The notes beneath the pieces were generated by a model. It had not been told where the DNA came from and made no database searches. It worked only from the letters and a program-made list of their open reading frames with translations. A DNA stretch of 11,359 bases, from contig JAQVZT010000064.1 of assembly GCA_028708055.1 (NCBI GenBank), positions 1-11,359 on the forward strand, read 5' to 3'. This document shows positions 1 through 7,053 of the stretch, one piece after another (the first letter of the stretch is position 1; every line of letters begins with the position of its first letter). Position numbers and translations under genes: made by a program. This DNA comes from Methanothrix sp. (lineage in GTDB: Archaea; Halobacteriota; Methanosarcinia; Methanotrichales; Methanotrichaceae).

Positions 1-2
1 AT

Positions 3-19
3 TGAGATTTGAAATCTCA
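3..19. repeat. 17-nt perfect hairpin palindrome
   Basis: TGAGATTT and AAATCTCA form a perfect 8-bp stem around a single central G. The core ATTTGAAAT is the same nine bases as the core of the hairpin at 193-219. It may be the terminator stem of a plus-strand gene ending left of the window, or half of a repeat element. The window edge prevents a decision. Confidence 0.4.
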
Positions 20-103
20 TTCTTTGAGCTAACTACTCTAAGTCTCATCCAATTCGCCTATCTATAAAGAATGTTTACTAGTATTAATAGACACTTAAAG
101 TGG

Positions 104-113
104 ACACATGTGT
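104..113. repeat. 10-bp palindrome ACACATGTGT
   Basis: A perfect 10-bp inverted repeat in non-coding AT-rich DNA. It has the form of a dimeric regulator site, but no promoter that I can support lies next to it, so the function is unknown. Confidence 0.2.
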
Positions 114-187
114 ACATATCAATGGCCCCAGGTTATACACATGCTCACAAATAAATTCATCTGGCAATCCAATGTACTAAAATAGAC

Positions 188-219
188 AAAAATGATACAA
201 TTTGAAATTCTGGGTATCA
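188..219 (-). terminator. Probable terminator of PCC-domain gene
   Basis: Reading the minus strand after the stop codon at 229-227, TGATAC (219-214) pairs with GTATCA (198-193). Inside, AATTT and AAATT can pair around a G. The stem is followed at once by five T on the minus strand (192-188), and a further T-rich stretch follows at 182-179. Archaeal termination depends mainly on T-tracts, and the hairpin adds support. Confidence 0.5.
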
Positions 220-226
220 CTTTGGT

Positions 227-673
227 TTACAGCCGGTTCTTCAAGGATAGAAGGTAAAGTTGCATCTCTTCGTCCCATACTCTCTCTGCCGCAAGGCCGC
301 AGATCTCGAATAAAACCGCCTCCACAACCAGGTAGACGCGAGCCTTATCTCGAATGCAGCCTGTAAGCGACTGCCTGCCCCGTCCCATTGCGGAATGGAT
401 ATGCAGCTTCGGCCCCTCCGCAGACGGGTAAACGGTAGCCATCCCGAAGACCTCCCAGGCGCTATCATAGGCCTCGAAATTTGGTGCCGGAGGAATTACT
501 GGAGACTCTGGGCCGGTCACTGCCCGCCCATCACGGAGCGCTCCCAGAAAAAGCGCTGCGCAGGACTCGACCTTCTTCTCCTTAAGGAACTTCTGCAGCA
601 ATTCGATGAGATCTTCACCGTGGTCCATCCTCAGGACGAAGACTCGGCCCAGGCTGCCCTCTGAATATTGCAT
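227..673 (-). CDS. PCC-domain (DUF296) protein
   Basis: A 148-residue protein of the Plants and Prokaryotes Conserved domain family (PF03479), occupying the whole length. Visible family marks are an N-terminal strand-helix (GRVFVLRMDHGEDLIELLQ), a glycine-rich turn near residues 43-54, the metal-site motif LHIH (H91, H93) followed by GRGR, then GC at 105-106 and a hydrophobic VYLVVEAVLFEI strand. The third metal ligand is often His (GHL); here it is Cys, as I recall for many archaeal members. Family members are trimeric, and in plants the domain accompanies AT-hooks. There is no AT-hook here, so DNA binding should not be assumed and the role is unknown. The start is the ATG at 673. A TTG three codons upstream (682) keeps the frame but is less likely. 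The gene lies 72 nt downstream of the kinase on the same strand, with no terminator or convincing TATA box between, so co-transcription is likely. Confidence 0.85.
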   Translation of the reverse strand: MQYSEGSLGRVFVLRMDHGEDLIELLQKFLKEKKVESCAALFLGALRDGRAVTGPESPVIPPAPNFEAYDSAWEVFGMATVYPSAEGPKLHIHSAMGRGRQSLTGCIRDKARVYLVVEAVLFEICGLAAERVWDEEMQLYLLSLKNRL

Positions 674-745
674 AAGAAGCAATTTATCTTGCCATTCTTA
701 ACATTTTCCGTTCTTTGAATTCGCATCATAAGGAGGCAGGTGCTC

Positions 746-3700
746 TCAGTAATCCTCGGATCTTGACAGCCACCTATCGAGCACCCTCGTCAGATCTTTT
801 CGCAATATTGGTTTGGAGATGAAATCGTTCATTCCCGCCAGAATGCATCTGTCTCGATCTCCCTGCATGGCCAGAGCGGTCATGGCAATGATGGGTATAG
901 CTGGATTGAGCGCATTGGATTCAGGCCGGCGGACGATTCTGGTTGCCTCATATCCATCCATCTCAGGCATCTGGCAGTCCATCAGCACCAGGTCGTAGGG
1001 AATAGTCTGAAGCGCTTTGACCGCCTCATGGCCATTGGCCACGACATCGGATCTCAGCTCCAACTTTGCCAGCAGCACCTGGGCAACTTTCTGGTTCACT
1101 GGATTGTCTTCCACCACCAAAATCCGCATCCTTCGTTTATGTTTCCGGGAAGATTCTGCTTCGCCATTCCGGTCGGCCGAAGATTCATTCTCCGCTCTGG
1201 TTCGATCCTCCGGTGATAAAGGAATTTCCGCTCGTTTTTCCAAATCCACAGTGAACCAGAATGTAGAGCCTTGATCTGCCTTGCTCTTCACGCCAATAGT
1301 GCCCCCCATCAATTCTGCCAGTTGCTTGGATATGGCCAGACCAAGGCCGGTCCCGCCGTACTTGCGCGTTGTCGAGCCATCCAGCTGTGAGAACGGCGTG
1401 AAGAGAATATCTTGCCGGTCTGCCGGGATGCCAATGCCGGTATCGCTTACCGAGAAGCATATCGTCGCAATCCTGTCGTCCTCGCTCTTCAGAGCGGCAC
1501 GAATCACTACCTCCCCCTTCATGGTGAACTTCACCGCATTGCTTCCCAGGTTAACCAGAATCTGGCGCAGCCTTCCAGGATCTCCATGCAAGAGAGGCGG
1601 AACCTTTGCATCCACCTGGCAGCGCAGTTTCAGCCCTTTATTCTCTGCAGCCAGTGCGAGCAGATTGGCAGTCTCTGCCATAACGGACCCTATATTGAAG
1701 TCCAGCATCTCCAGCTCTAGCTTGCGGGCTTCTATCTTGGAGAAGTCAAGGATGTCGTTGATAAGAGACAGCAGCATCTCGCCGCTGAGATGGGCGATTT
1801 GGGCATATTCCTGCTGTTCGGCGCTCAGGCCCATATCCTGGAGCAGTCCGGTCATGGCGATAATGCCGTTTAGCGGAGTGCGGATCTCGTGGCTCATGTT
1901 GGCCAAAAATTCGCTCTTGGCAGCATCGGCCTGCCTCGCCTGTTTGGCCAGTTCATCTGACTGCATGATGGCGATTTCCAGGTTGCGGTTGATTTGCTGC
2001 AATTCTTCTTCCATGCGCCTGCGTTCCGTTATATCAAAGAGAAACACAGTCAGTCCTATAATGGAGCGGTCTTCTCCTCTGATCGGGCTGTAATGATTCT
2101 CATAATATCGACGCTGCCGGTCGTCGTCGCCATATGCCTCAACGACAACCAGGTGCTCGCCTGCCAATGCCCTGTCAAAGCTGCACTTTGCTTTTTCACG
2201 GTCAGCGGTATCGGTAATGAAGTCGAGCATGTTTGCACCAATTTCGATATCAACCCCCCAAATGGCGGACATTGTATCCCAATGATTTTGATTGAATGCC
2301 AGATATCTGTACTCTCTATCCAGTGCAAAGACAACGATATTATTGGGGCTTGCCATGATCGCCTGGAGAAGGGAGTTTGATTGCTGAATCTGGGCTTTGG
2401 ATCTACGGAGCTCTTCCAGATTCCGCCTTATCTCTTCCTCAGCATTCCTGCGATCGGTTATATCAACGATGATGCCTAAGAGGCCGATGAACTGGCCATT
2501 GGATTCCTCCATGCGCCGGCCACTGACCAATCCCCAAAAATCGCTGCCATCCATGCGAATATAGTGCCGCTGCATGTAGAGGGTATCGATCCTTTCTTCC
2601 ATCAATGCCTGCATTCGATCTGCTCCCTCCGAGCGTTCATCCGGATGAACCAGGGAGGGATATGCAGAGCCGATTATCGTCTCCATCGGGCAGGCAAAGA
2701 GTTCTGTCATCCTCTGGTTAGCCTTTATGATCCTGCCATCTGGATCTATTATTATTACTCCTGCCGAAGAGGTCTCAAAAATAGTCCTCAGCCGGAGTTC
2801 GCTCTCTCGCAAAGCCTCCTCAGATCTCTTGCTCTGCGTGATGTCCTCTATGACGCCAAAGACCGTTCTCTTCGCCGGATCGTATTCCGCCAGGGAATGA
2901 ATATCCAGAATCTGTCCATCGGAATGCCTCTTGATTTTGAATTCCACATCATAGGGCTTCCTATCATTAACCAGGTCGGATAGGCTCCTGTCAAGGAACG
3001 CCCGGTACTCTGGCAGGGGAATATTTTTAATATCGATAGGCGACCACTCATCGCCCTCCAGGCCGTAGATGCGCTTTGCACCATCTGAGGTTCGGACCTT
3101 ATCATCATCAAAGGAGAACTCCCAGTGGCCAAACCGGGCAATTTCCTCCGCCCGTTTGAGGCGCTTTTCGCTTCCCAGCAGAGCCGCTTGTGCACTTTTA
3201 CATTCTGAGATGTCACGCACAGTGGCCTGTATCAGCATCTGCTCTCGCAGCTTCATGGAGATGAGCTGGACGGTTGCCGCAAATTGTTCGCCGCTCTGGC
3301 GGCGGTGCATCCATTCAAAGTAATTGGAGCCCTTCTGAAGGGCGGTCTCAATCATCTCCCGGAATCTGTCGGCGGATTTCTGGCCGTTCGGCTGCATCTC
3401 CGGAGAGATTTCCAGGGGAGAGAATGACTTGAGATCCTCAATATCCCCTATCCCGAACATCTTGAGTGCCGCCGGATTTGCTGAGCTTATCTTCCAGTGG
3501 GGTGCAGAGAGGGTGATCAATGCATCCTGAGAGCTCTCAAAGATGGCCTGAAACCGCTCCTCGCTCTCTTGCAGCGCATCCTCAGAAGCCTTGCGTTCCG
3601 TCAAATCATGAATCGATTGGATTGCTCCTGCGATATTGCCATCGCTATCGTAAAGTGGAGTGGCTATTCCCCAGAGATAGGCTCCGTTTCCCTGGTTGAT

Positions 3701-4372
3701 CCGGGGCGCAAAGGTTTCGCCGATCAGTTGATGCTCTTTTCTTGTAAATGAAATATATTTCTCTTCAAACTGCGGCAGTCTCTGGAAGACTAAATCGATG
3801 AGGATCGGCCTGGCTTCGCCAAAGAATGGAACGGCATAGGCATAATTGCCCCTGCCCACAATCTCCTCTTTGGGCACACCGGTCATAGCTTCAATGGCAC
3901 GATTCCAGGCAAGGACAGTTCCGTCCGGATTTATGGCAAATGTGGCATCGGGCAAAAGGTCGATGATTTCCGCCAGTTGCATCATCCGTTCATTGGCAGC
4001 GTCCTCTGGTTTGATGCCGATGCTGCCATCTATATCTGTCGTGCAGCCGTTGACAATTATCCGGCCGTCGGGCTGCCGCGTGGCATAGCATCTGGAGCGA
4101 ACCCAAAGGTCGGTCTGATCCGCTTTGCGCAGGCGGTGCTCTGCGGCCTTCTCCATTCCGGGCGCCTTTATGGCCTGGGAGAGCATCTCCCGGACAGATG
4201 GCAGATCCTCTGGGCAAACACAGGAAAGATATCTCTCTAAGCTGCCCCTGATAGTATTCTCCGGCAAGCCCAGCATTCTGTCCGCGGCTGGCGATACATG
4301 GCAATCGACATGGCAATCAATGCCATTTTTCTCAGAATCAGCCTGGAAGCGCCATAAGATTTCGTATGTCAT
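746..4372 (-). CDS. Soluble multi-PAS hybrid sensor histidine kinase
   Basis: A 1208-residue hybrid two-component kinase with no signal peptide or membrane segment, so a cytoplasmic sensor. Modules in order: a divergent PAS-like domain at about 1-118; PAS domains at about 134-262, 276-392, 405-515, 528-643 and 668-785, each ending in a DIT/DLTER-K/R-type coil; HisKA with NMSHEIRTPLNG and phospho-acceptor H828; HATPase_c with N-box N945, G1 box DTGIGI (977-982) and G2 box GGTGLGLAI (from 1006); and a C-terminal receiver at about 1083-1203 with acidic pair E1088/D1089, phospho-acceptor D1132, T1165 and K1187. All catalytic residues are present, so it should autophosphorylate and pass phosphate to its own receiver. 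No output domain or separate response regulator is seen. The second PAS resembles a subfamily common in Methanosarcinales (GRGNYAYAVPFFG, then RPILIDL). The ligand is unknown. An in-frame TAA lies upstream of the ATG with no other ATG between, which supports this start. Confidence 0.95.
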   Translation of the reverse strand: MTYEILWRFQADSEKNGIDCHVDCHVSPAADRMLGLPENTIRGSLERYLSCVCPEDLPSVREMLSQAIKAPGMEKAAEHRLRKADQTDLWVRSRCYATRQPDGRIIVNGCTTDIDGSIGIKPEDAANERMMQLAEIIDLLPDATFAINPDGTVLAWNRAIEAMTGVPKEEIVGRGNYAYAVPFFGEARPILIDLVFQRLPQFEEKYISFTRKEHQLIGETFAPRINQGNGAYLWGIATPLYDSDGNIAGAIQSIHDLTERKASEDALQESEERFQAIFESSQDALITLSAPHWKISSANPAALKMFGIGDIEDLKSFSPLEISPEMQPNGQKSADRFREMIETALQKGSNYFEWMHRRQSGEQFAATVQLISMKLREQMLIQATVRDISECKSAQAALLGSEKRLKRAEEIARFGHWEFSFDDDKVRTSDGAKRIYGLEGDEWSPIDIKNIPLPEYRAFLDRSLSDLVNDRKPYDVEFKIKRHSDGQILDIHSLAEYDPAKRTVFGVIEDITQSKRSEEALRESELRLRTIFETSSAGVIIIDPDGRIIKANQRMTELFACPMETIIGSAYPSLVHPDERSEGADRMQALMEERIDTLYMQRHYIRMDGSDFWGLVSGRRMEESNGQFIGLLGIIVDITDRRNAEEEIRRNLEELRRSKAQIQQSNSLLQAIMASPNNIVVFALDREYRYLAFNQNHWDTMSAIWGVDIEIGANMLDFITDTADREKAKCSFDRALAGEHLVVVEAYGDDDRQRRYYENHYSPIRGEDRSIIGLTVFLFDITERRRMEEELQQINRNLEIAIMQSDELAKQARQADAAKSEFLANMSHEIRTPLNGIIAMTGLLQDMGLSAEQQEYAQIAHLSGEMLLSLINDILDFSKIEARKLELEMLDFNIGSVMAETANLLALAAENKGLKLRCQVDAKVPPLLHGDPGRLRQILVNLGSNAVKFTMKGEVVIRAALKSEDDRIATICFSVSDTGIGIPADRQDILFTPFSQLDGSTTRKYGGTGLGLAISKQLAELMGGTIGVKSKADQGSTFWFTVDLEKRAEIPLSPEDRTRAENESSADRNGEAESSRKHKRRMRILVVEDNPVNQKVAQVLLAKLELRSDVVANGHEAVKALQTIPYDLVLMDCQMPEMDGYEATRIVRRPESNALNPAIPIIAMTALAMQGDRDRCILAGMNDFISKPILRKDLTRVLDRWLSRSEDY
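4296..4319 (-). repeat. 12-bp tandem duplication inside kinase gene
   Basis: Two adjacent 12-bp copies (acatggcaatcg, acatggcaatca, 11 of 12 identical, plus strand) encode DCHV twice, giving D-C-H-V-D-C-H-V at residues 19-26 of the kinase. The pattern fits replication slippage that kept the frame. Confidence 0.6.
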
Positions 4373-4412
4373 TGGGATGATCCGTTCAAACCTGCTTTTG
4401 CTCTCTATGCGG

Positions 4413-4426
4413 CCTTATACATCTTT
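4413..4426 (-). promoter_or_regulatory. Candidate kinase promoter (BRE/TATA)
   Basis: On the minus strand the sequence reads CGAAAGATGTATAAGG: a purine-rich, BRE-like CGAAAG followed by GTATAAGG. Initiation about 25 nt downstream would fall near 4388, leaving a leader of about 16 nt before the ATG at 4372. No good ribosome site precedes that ATG. Confidence 0.4.
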
Positions 4427-4497
4427 CGGAAGATTTTTTATATCATGGTCAATCCTGATTATCTCCCCCTCAAATGCCTGCGAAGTGCGATAGATTC

Positions 4498-4505
4498 TAT
4501 AAATA
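4498..4505 (+). promoter_or_regulatory. Photolyase TATA box, leaderless start
   Basis: TATAAATA lies 25 to 32 nt upstream of the ATG at 4530, the standard archaeal distance from TATA box to transcription start. Initiation would therefore occur at or within a few bases of the ATG, giving a leaderless mRNA. This agrees with the lack of a Shine-Dalgarno sequence and argues against the in-frame GTG at 4506, which sits directly on the end of the TATA box. Confidence 0.55.
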
Positions 4506-4529
4506 GTGATAGTAACAGTAAGATCGGCG

Positions 4530-5930
4530 ATGCCTGTCAACCCGAGAAGGATAAGAGCATTGAGAAAAGAGAGCCATGATAGCCATGCGAGCCAGTCTAG
4601 CGGCCCGGTGATCTACTGGATGAGTCGCGACCAGAGGGTCAGGGACAACTGGGCTCTGCTCTATGCCGGAGAGCTGGCCAGAAAGCGCGGCTGCCCACTG
4701 GCGGTGGCCTTCTGCCTGGCCCCCGGTTTCCTGGGCGCGACGGAGGTGCAGTATCGTTTTATGCTGCAAGGGCTGAGTGAGGTGGCAGATGATCTCTCCG
4801 CCCGAAATATCCCGTTTATCCTTCTTCGGGGCGATCCCCGGGAAGAGATATCCCGCCTGATAGAAGAGCAGGATGCTTGCGCATTGGTCTGCGATTTTTC
4901 CCCGCTGCGGGATAGCCTGGAATGCAAGAGCCACGTTGCGCAAATAATTGAGATCGCATTTTACGAGGTGGATGCCCACAACATCATCCCCTGCTGGCTG
5001 GCGAGCCAAAAGCAGGAATGGGCGGCCTACAGCTTCCGCCCAAAGGTCCACCGTCTTCTCTTTGAGTTTCTGGAAGAGTTTCCCGCTTTGCCGGAGAACG
5101 GGGCCGAAAAGAATGCCGCTGATGATCTGGCGGAGAGCTCTCCCAAAGCTTTCAAAGAGGACGGGTCCGCAGCGATAGACTGGCAGGAGGCTCTGGATTG
5201 GCCCGCGGCAGAGGAAATGCCGGATGCAAAATTGATCGCGCCGGGAGAGAGGGCCGCCTTCAGGCAGCTTGACCATTTCCTGAAGCAAGGGCTTGCCGGC
5301 TACGATAAGGACAGAAATGATCCCAATATCTCCGGACAGTCTGCTCTTTCGTCCTATCTGCACTTCGGCCAGATTTCTGCTCAGAGGGTCGCTCTGGAGG
5401 CAGCAAGGAGCGGGATAGACGCAGGCGCATTTTTAGAGGAGCTGGTAGTGCGCAGGGAATTGTCGGACAATTACTGCTACTACAACCAGCACTACGATGA
5501 TGTGCAGGGCTTTCCTGCCTGGGCGCTCCGGAGCCTGGATGAGCACAGTGGCGACAGAAGAGAATACCTGTATTCACTCCCGGAGCTGGAGAAGGCGGCC
5601 ACCCATGATGATCTCTGGAATGCTGCTCAGCAGGAGATGCTCAAGAGTGGAAAGATGCACGGCTACCTGAGAATGTACTGGGCCAAGAAGATTCTGGAAT
5701 GGACCGCCACGCCCGCCGCGGCCCAGGCGGCGGCCATCTACCTGAACGACCGCTACGAGCTGGACGGCAGAGATCCCAATGGCTATGCAGGAATTGCCTG
5801 GTCTATCGGCGGCCTGCATGATCGAGCCTGGAAGGAGAGAGCGATCTATGGCAAGGTGCGGTACATGAGCTACAGCGGCGCGAAGAGAAAATTCGATGTG
5901 CAGGCTTACATTGACAGATGGAGTCCGTAG
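4530..5930 (+). CDS. phr: Class II CPD photolyase
   Basis: A 466-residue deoxyribodipyrimidine photolyase (EC 4.1.99.3), class II. It uses FADH- and blue/near-UV light to split cyclobutane pyrimidine dimers in DNA. The N-terminal Rossmann-type antenna domain starts with VIYWMSRDQRVRDNWAL (residues 27-43), closely matching the Methanosarcina mazei enzyme as I recall it. The C-terminal helical FAD domain carries both class II signatures: FLEELVVRRELSDNY (301-315) and G-x-HD-x2-W-x-ER to GKVRYMS (428-447), each with only conservative changes. Trp363 (LWNAAQ) and Trp384 (MYWAKK) correspond to the electron-transfer tryptophans of the M. mazei protein, and DPNGYAGIAWSIGG (415-428) is intact. The length is normal and no frameshift is seen. 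The ATG at 4530 is preferred over GTG 4506 because of the TATA position and because homologues begin M-x-NPxRIRAL. It is a single-gene unit with a terminator-like hairpin after the stop, and diverges from the kinase. Confidence 0.96.
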   Translation: MPVNPRRIRALRKESHDSHASQSSGPVIYWMSRDQRVRDNWALLYAGELARKRGCPLAVAFCLAPGFLGATEVQYRFMLQGLSEVADDLSARNIPFILLRGDPREEISRLIEEQDACALVCDFSPLRDSLECKSHVAQIIEIAFYEVDAHNIIPCWLASQKQEWAAYSFRPKVHRLLFEFLEEFPALPENGAEKNAADDLAESSPKAFKEDGSAAIDWQEALDWPAAEEMPDAKLIAPGERAAFRQLDHFLKQGLAGYDKDRNDPNISGQSALSSYLHFGQISAQRVALEAARSGIDAGAFLEELVVRRELSDNYCYYNQHYDDVQGFPAWALRSLDEHSGDRREYLYSLPELEKAATHDDLWNAAQQEMLKSGKMHGYLRMYWAKKILEWTATPAAAQAAAIYLNDRYELDGRDPNGYAGIAWSIGGLHDRAWKERAIYGKVRYMSYSGAKRKFDVQAYIDRWSP

Positions 5931-5962
5931 CGATAATTCACAACGATGTCCGGTCAGTAGCC

Positions 5963-5996
5963 TGATACTAATAACTCATAGTATTAGCTGCTTTTT
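5963..5996 (+). terminator. Probable photolyase terminator
   Basis: TGATACTA (5963-5970) and TAGTATTA (5979-5986) form an 8-bp stem with one G-T pair and an 8-nt loop. A CTTTTTG tract follows at 5991-5997. It begins 32 nt after the photolyase stop codon. Confidence 0.5.
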
Positions 5997-6012
5997 GCCC
6001 ATTCCATCTTCT

Positions 6013-6037
6013 CCGCCATAGCTGATGCAGATGGCGG
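6013..6037. repeat. Hairpin CCGCCAT/ATGGCGG
   Basis: A perfect 7-bp inverted repeat with an 11-nt loop, just past the photolyase terminator. No T-tract follows, so it may be a second RNA structure or a binding site. The function is unknown. Confidence 0.3.
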
Positions 6038-6641
6038 CCTCTTGCGATGGCAGCGCCCGGCAGTGGCCGTCAGCATGCTTCTTTTTCCAGGCAAGCCCGG
6101 CGAATGAATAGTATTATGCGAGAGCAACCGCCTTCTGGACGGAAAGCATTCCAAAACGAGAAGAGAATGAGCTGCTGATCAAGGGGATTAATTGATGCGT
6201 TTCTGATCTTCTGCGGTCTTCTCGGGGAAGCTGTCGCGTTTGCGGAAGTGACGTCAATCATCCTCCGCCCGAAATAATCGATAGCAAAGGACTTATTATA
6301 TTCGAATGCCGGATGGATCACATACACAGGACGCCACTGAATTAAAAAAAATCAAATAGTCAACAGCAATCTAATTTCAGCCGCAAAAAAATGGTCGATG
6401 TACAAAACTAATTTTAAAAGATTGCTGGTTTTTTTCAATTTTTTAGCAAATTTATAATTTATCATGATTTTCCAAGAATATAATTTTTATATCGAAAATT
6501 CAAAATTTTATAATGTAACTGTATTTAACATTTTATAAGCATAATGATAAATTTTATAAATTTTTAGTTACTATTATTTCATTTTATGATTGTATTGGTA
6601 TCCATATTTCACAAAAGAGTATGCGTAAATCTAATACAAAG

Positions 6642-6650
6642 TTATATATA
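6642..6650 (+). promoter_or_regulatory. Isolated strong TATA box
   Basis: TTATATATA, preceded by an A-rich, BRE-like ACAAAG, lies about 400 nt upstream of the nearest plus-strand gene. It is too far away to be that gene's main promoter, which has its own TATA box at 6972-6986. Predicted initiation is near 6673. In such AT-rich DNA a chance TATA match is quite possible. Confidence 0.3.
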
Positions 6651-6768
6651 GTATTGATTTTTGAGCTTGTCAAGCGCTATCTCTACAACCCATTTTTAGG
6701 TTATCAAAATTTTAATCCATATTGAATTTTTGAAAAGGATTTCGATATCTATAAACCATATTCAATAT

Positions 6769-6790
6769 CCCTCGCGACGGGGGCATTTTT
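6769..6790 (+). terminator. GC hairpin followed by T5
   Basis: CCCTC (6769-6773) pairs with GGGGG (6779-6783), including one G-T pair, around a GCGAC loop, and TTTTT follows at 6786-6790. It stands out in AT-rich surroundings. It could be a terminator or an attenuator. Confidence 0.35.
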
Positions 6791-6845
6791 GATAAAACGA
6801 TAGCAATTGGCATGATTACTCTTCGATATTCTTTGCTTTGATGCC

Positions 6846-6875
6846 TGCGCGAACTATCGCGCAATGAGCGTTTTT
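6846..6875 (+). terminator. GC hairpin TGCGCGA/TCGCGCA with T5
   Basis: A perfect 7-bp stem (6846-6852 with 6857-6863) closes a 4-nt loop, ACTA. Seven bases later TTTTT begins at 6871. This is the strongest terminator-like structure in the intergenic region, although no gene ends here. Confidence 0.4.
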
Positions 6876-6971
6876 GACTCGTGACAGGGCCTCAGTCCCA
6901 GGAATAGGAAAAATCGAATTCTATTGACTCTAAATGCTGTCCACACCCGGCTTGAAGCAGTGGATGATAGT

Positions 6972-7053
6972 ATTTATATATATATTGTCCAACGGAAAGA
7001 TTATCTTCTAGAAGTTTGATAGTAATAAGTACATCAAACAGGAGGAGAGAAAG
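6972..7053 (+). promoter_or_regulatory. Promoter, leader and RBS of first WxL-like gene
   Basis: A long TATA element (TTTATATATATATT, 6972-6986) places transcription initiation near 7003-7010, on a palindrome CTTCTAGAAG (7005-7014) that could be an operator. The leader of about 45 nt ends with a strong ribosome site, GGAGG at 7041-7045, 8 nt before the ATG at 7054. The pattern suggests a highly expressed gene. Confidence 0.65.

Larger units (their letters stand above)
1..226. other. Non-coding left edge, AT-rich
   Basis: No open frame with coding character is visible here. The stretch is AT-rich and lies downstream of the minus-strand PCC-domain gene. It contains two palindromes and the probable terminator of that gene, listed separately. 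Whatever gene lies to the left is outside the window. Confidence 0.6.
4373..4529. promoter_or_regulatory. Divergent promoter region, kinase and photolyase
   Basis: This gap separates two genes transcribed away from each other. It holds a minus-strand TATA-like element for the kinase and a plus-strand TATAAATA for the photolyase. A further T/A stretch (ttttatatc, 4435-4443) could be an alternative upstream photolyase promoter. Shared regulation of both genes is possible but not shown. Confidence 0.5.
6673..6875 (+). ncRNA. Candidate small untranslated RNA
   Basis: This interval runs from the start predicted by the TATA box at 6642-6650 to a GC-rich hairpin followed by TTTTT at 6871-6875. It contains inverted arms ATATTGAAT (6719-6727) and ATTCAATAT (6760-6768), a hairpin with T5 at 6769-6790, and the final hairpin at 6846-6863. 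The only ATG frame I checked (6811) stops after nine codons. No known RNA family is recognised, so this is inferred only from signal placement. Confidence 0.2.
5931..7053. other. 1.1-kb intergenic region, no supported gene
   Basis: No frame here shows recognisable protein sequence. From 5931 to about 6330 the base composition is mixed, with two hairpins. From about 6340 to 6770 it is very AT-rich, dense in A and T runs. From about 6770 to 6900 it contains two GC-rich hairpins each followed by TTTTT, and from 6970 it carries the promoter and leader of the next gene. An 85-codon minus-strand frame (6070-6327) is not convincing. Confidence 0.6.

Noticed and set aside
1281..2093. 270-codon plus-strand open frame
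   Set aside because: It lies opposite the HisKA/HATPase part of the kinase, has low-complexity Ser/Leu-rich composition typical of an antisense shadow, and shows no recognisable domain.
4308..4316. c-type haem site in the Cys-His repeat of the kinase
   Set aside because: The spacing is C-x3-C-H rather than CxxCH, and the protein is cytoplasmic with no signal peptide.
746..4372. LOV-type blue-light sensing in the kinase
   Set aside because: None of the PAS domains carries the flavin-binding GxNCRFLQ-type motif with its reactive cysteine, so no photoreceptor role can be supported from sequence.
4506..4529. GTG start for the photolyase eight codons upstream
   Set aside because: The GTG lies directly against the TATAAATA box and would not be on the transcript. 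The sequence from ATG 4530 matches the known N-terminus of Methanosarcina homologues.
4497..5363. 288-codon minus-strand open frame
   Set aside because: It is antisense to the photolyase, which is clearly identified by both class II signatures. The reverse frame shows no family pattern and no start signals.
6070..6327. 85-codon minus-strand frame in the intergenic region
   Set aside because: It has no ribosome site, no recognisable motif and a composition like random translation. I considered a transposase remnant but saw no catalytic motif or terminal inverted repeats.
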